Below, one piece after another: positions 5,890 through 6,109 of a stretch of DNA of 6,109 nucleotides. The translations under genes were made by a program, and so were the position numbers. This stretch comes from Lentisalinibacter sp037382365 (GTDB lineage: Bacteria; Pseudomonadota; Gammaproteobacteria; Steroidobacterales; Woeseiaceae): positions 1-6,109 of the forward strand of contig JARRPZ010000249.1 of NCBI GenBank assembly GCA_037382365.1, given 5' to 3'. The stretch's first letter is position 1. Every line of letters begins with the position of its first letter. The notes under the pieces were generated by a model that worked only from the letters and a program-made list of their open reading frames with translations, did not search any database and was not told the DNA's origin.

Positions 5890-6109
5890 TTCGGTGACGG
5901 TGTGCTCGATGGTTTCGCGGCCACGCGAGCGAGAGTCCGCGAGTGCCATGTAGACGCAGGGCAGGACGAACAGGGTGAATATGGTACCGATCAGCATGCC
6001 GGCGACGAGGATGATGCCGATGCTGTTACGGGCCTCCGCGCCGGGTCCCGTCACGAGCACCAGGGGGAAGTGGCCGAGGACGGTCGCACCGGTGGTCATG
6101 AGTACGGGG
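5869..6109 (-). CDS. RND efflux permease, C-terminal end (AcrB/MexB-like), partial
   Basis: The frame is open from the right edge (in-frame P-V-L before M-T-T-G-A-T) to a TGA at 5869-5871, so the gene continues beyond the window. The visible part of about 79 residues covers the last two membrane segments of a tripartite multidrug-type RND pump. These are T-T-G-A-T-V-L-G-H-F-P-L-V-L, the loop G-P-G-A-E-A-R-N-S-I-G, and the final helix ending T-L-F-V-L-P-C-V-Y-M-A. This is the classic C-terminus of HAE1-type transporters, which use the proton gradient to export drugs, dyes, detergents or other hydrophobic molecules with a periplasmic adaptor and outer-membrane channel. A hydrophilic tail of about 24 residues follows the last helix. 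It ends 210 bp before the second permease, on the same strand; it is a different RND subfamily, not a duplicate. Confidence 0.9.
   Translation of the reverse strand, partial: PVLMTTGATVLGHFPLVLVTGPGAEARNSIGIILVAGMLIGTIFTLFVLPCVYMALADSRSRGRETIEHTVTERSVSPA

Overview
The window is high-GC bacterial DNA with strong G/C preference at third codon positions. It most resembles a proteobacterium, probably a gammaproteobacterium. This rests on gene types only: two RND-superfamily permeases, a Tat-exported aldo/keto reductase-like protein, a UspA protein and an acyl-CoA carboxylase beta subunit. The assignment is an inference; there is no rRNA or marker gene here. No CRISPR array, tRNA, rRNA or insertion sequence was seen.

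Layout, left to right. The last 19 codons of a plus-strand FAD-dependent (berberine-bridge type) oxidoreductase enter at the left edge and end at 60. A 14-bp stem-loop at 75-107 separates it from a convergent minus-strand gene (115-1008), a Tat-signal protein of the aldo/keto reductase fold that has lost three of the four catalytic residues. A plus-strand fragment of about 59 codons with coding-like composition (1090-1269) follows. It has an in-frame stop directly before it and its end overlaps the next gene.

The remainder is a minus-strand series. In transcription order it is: the C-terminal end of an AcrB/MexB-type RND permease (6109-5869), a second RND/MMPL-type permease (5658-3146), a universal stress protein (3042-2593), and a biotin-dependent acyl-CoA carboxyltransferase (2584-1251). 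The last two are 8 bp apart and probably co-transcribed. The two permeases are 210 bp apart, and the second is 103 bp from the stress gene.

The main observation is that two large genes of this series are broken in different ways. The second permease carries an exact 29-bp tandem duplication that shifts the frame at codon 585; removing one copy gives a clean 827-aa protein. The carboxyltransferase has lost an internal block of roughly 70-75 codons and changed frame at about 1625, while both its ends match the family well. With the orphan coding fragment and the catalytically degenerate reductase, this looks like local gene decay. Assembly or consensus errors remain possible, especially for the duplication.

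Other structure: a near-perfect 11-bp stem-loop spanning the stop codon of the first permease, a two-part stem-loop in the presumed leader of the second permease, and an upstream region of the stress gene holding a well-spaced Shine-Dalgarno followed by an 8-codon ORF and a small hairpin. I found no convincing new multi-gene system; the disruptions and the pseudoenzyme are the best leads.
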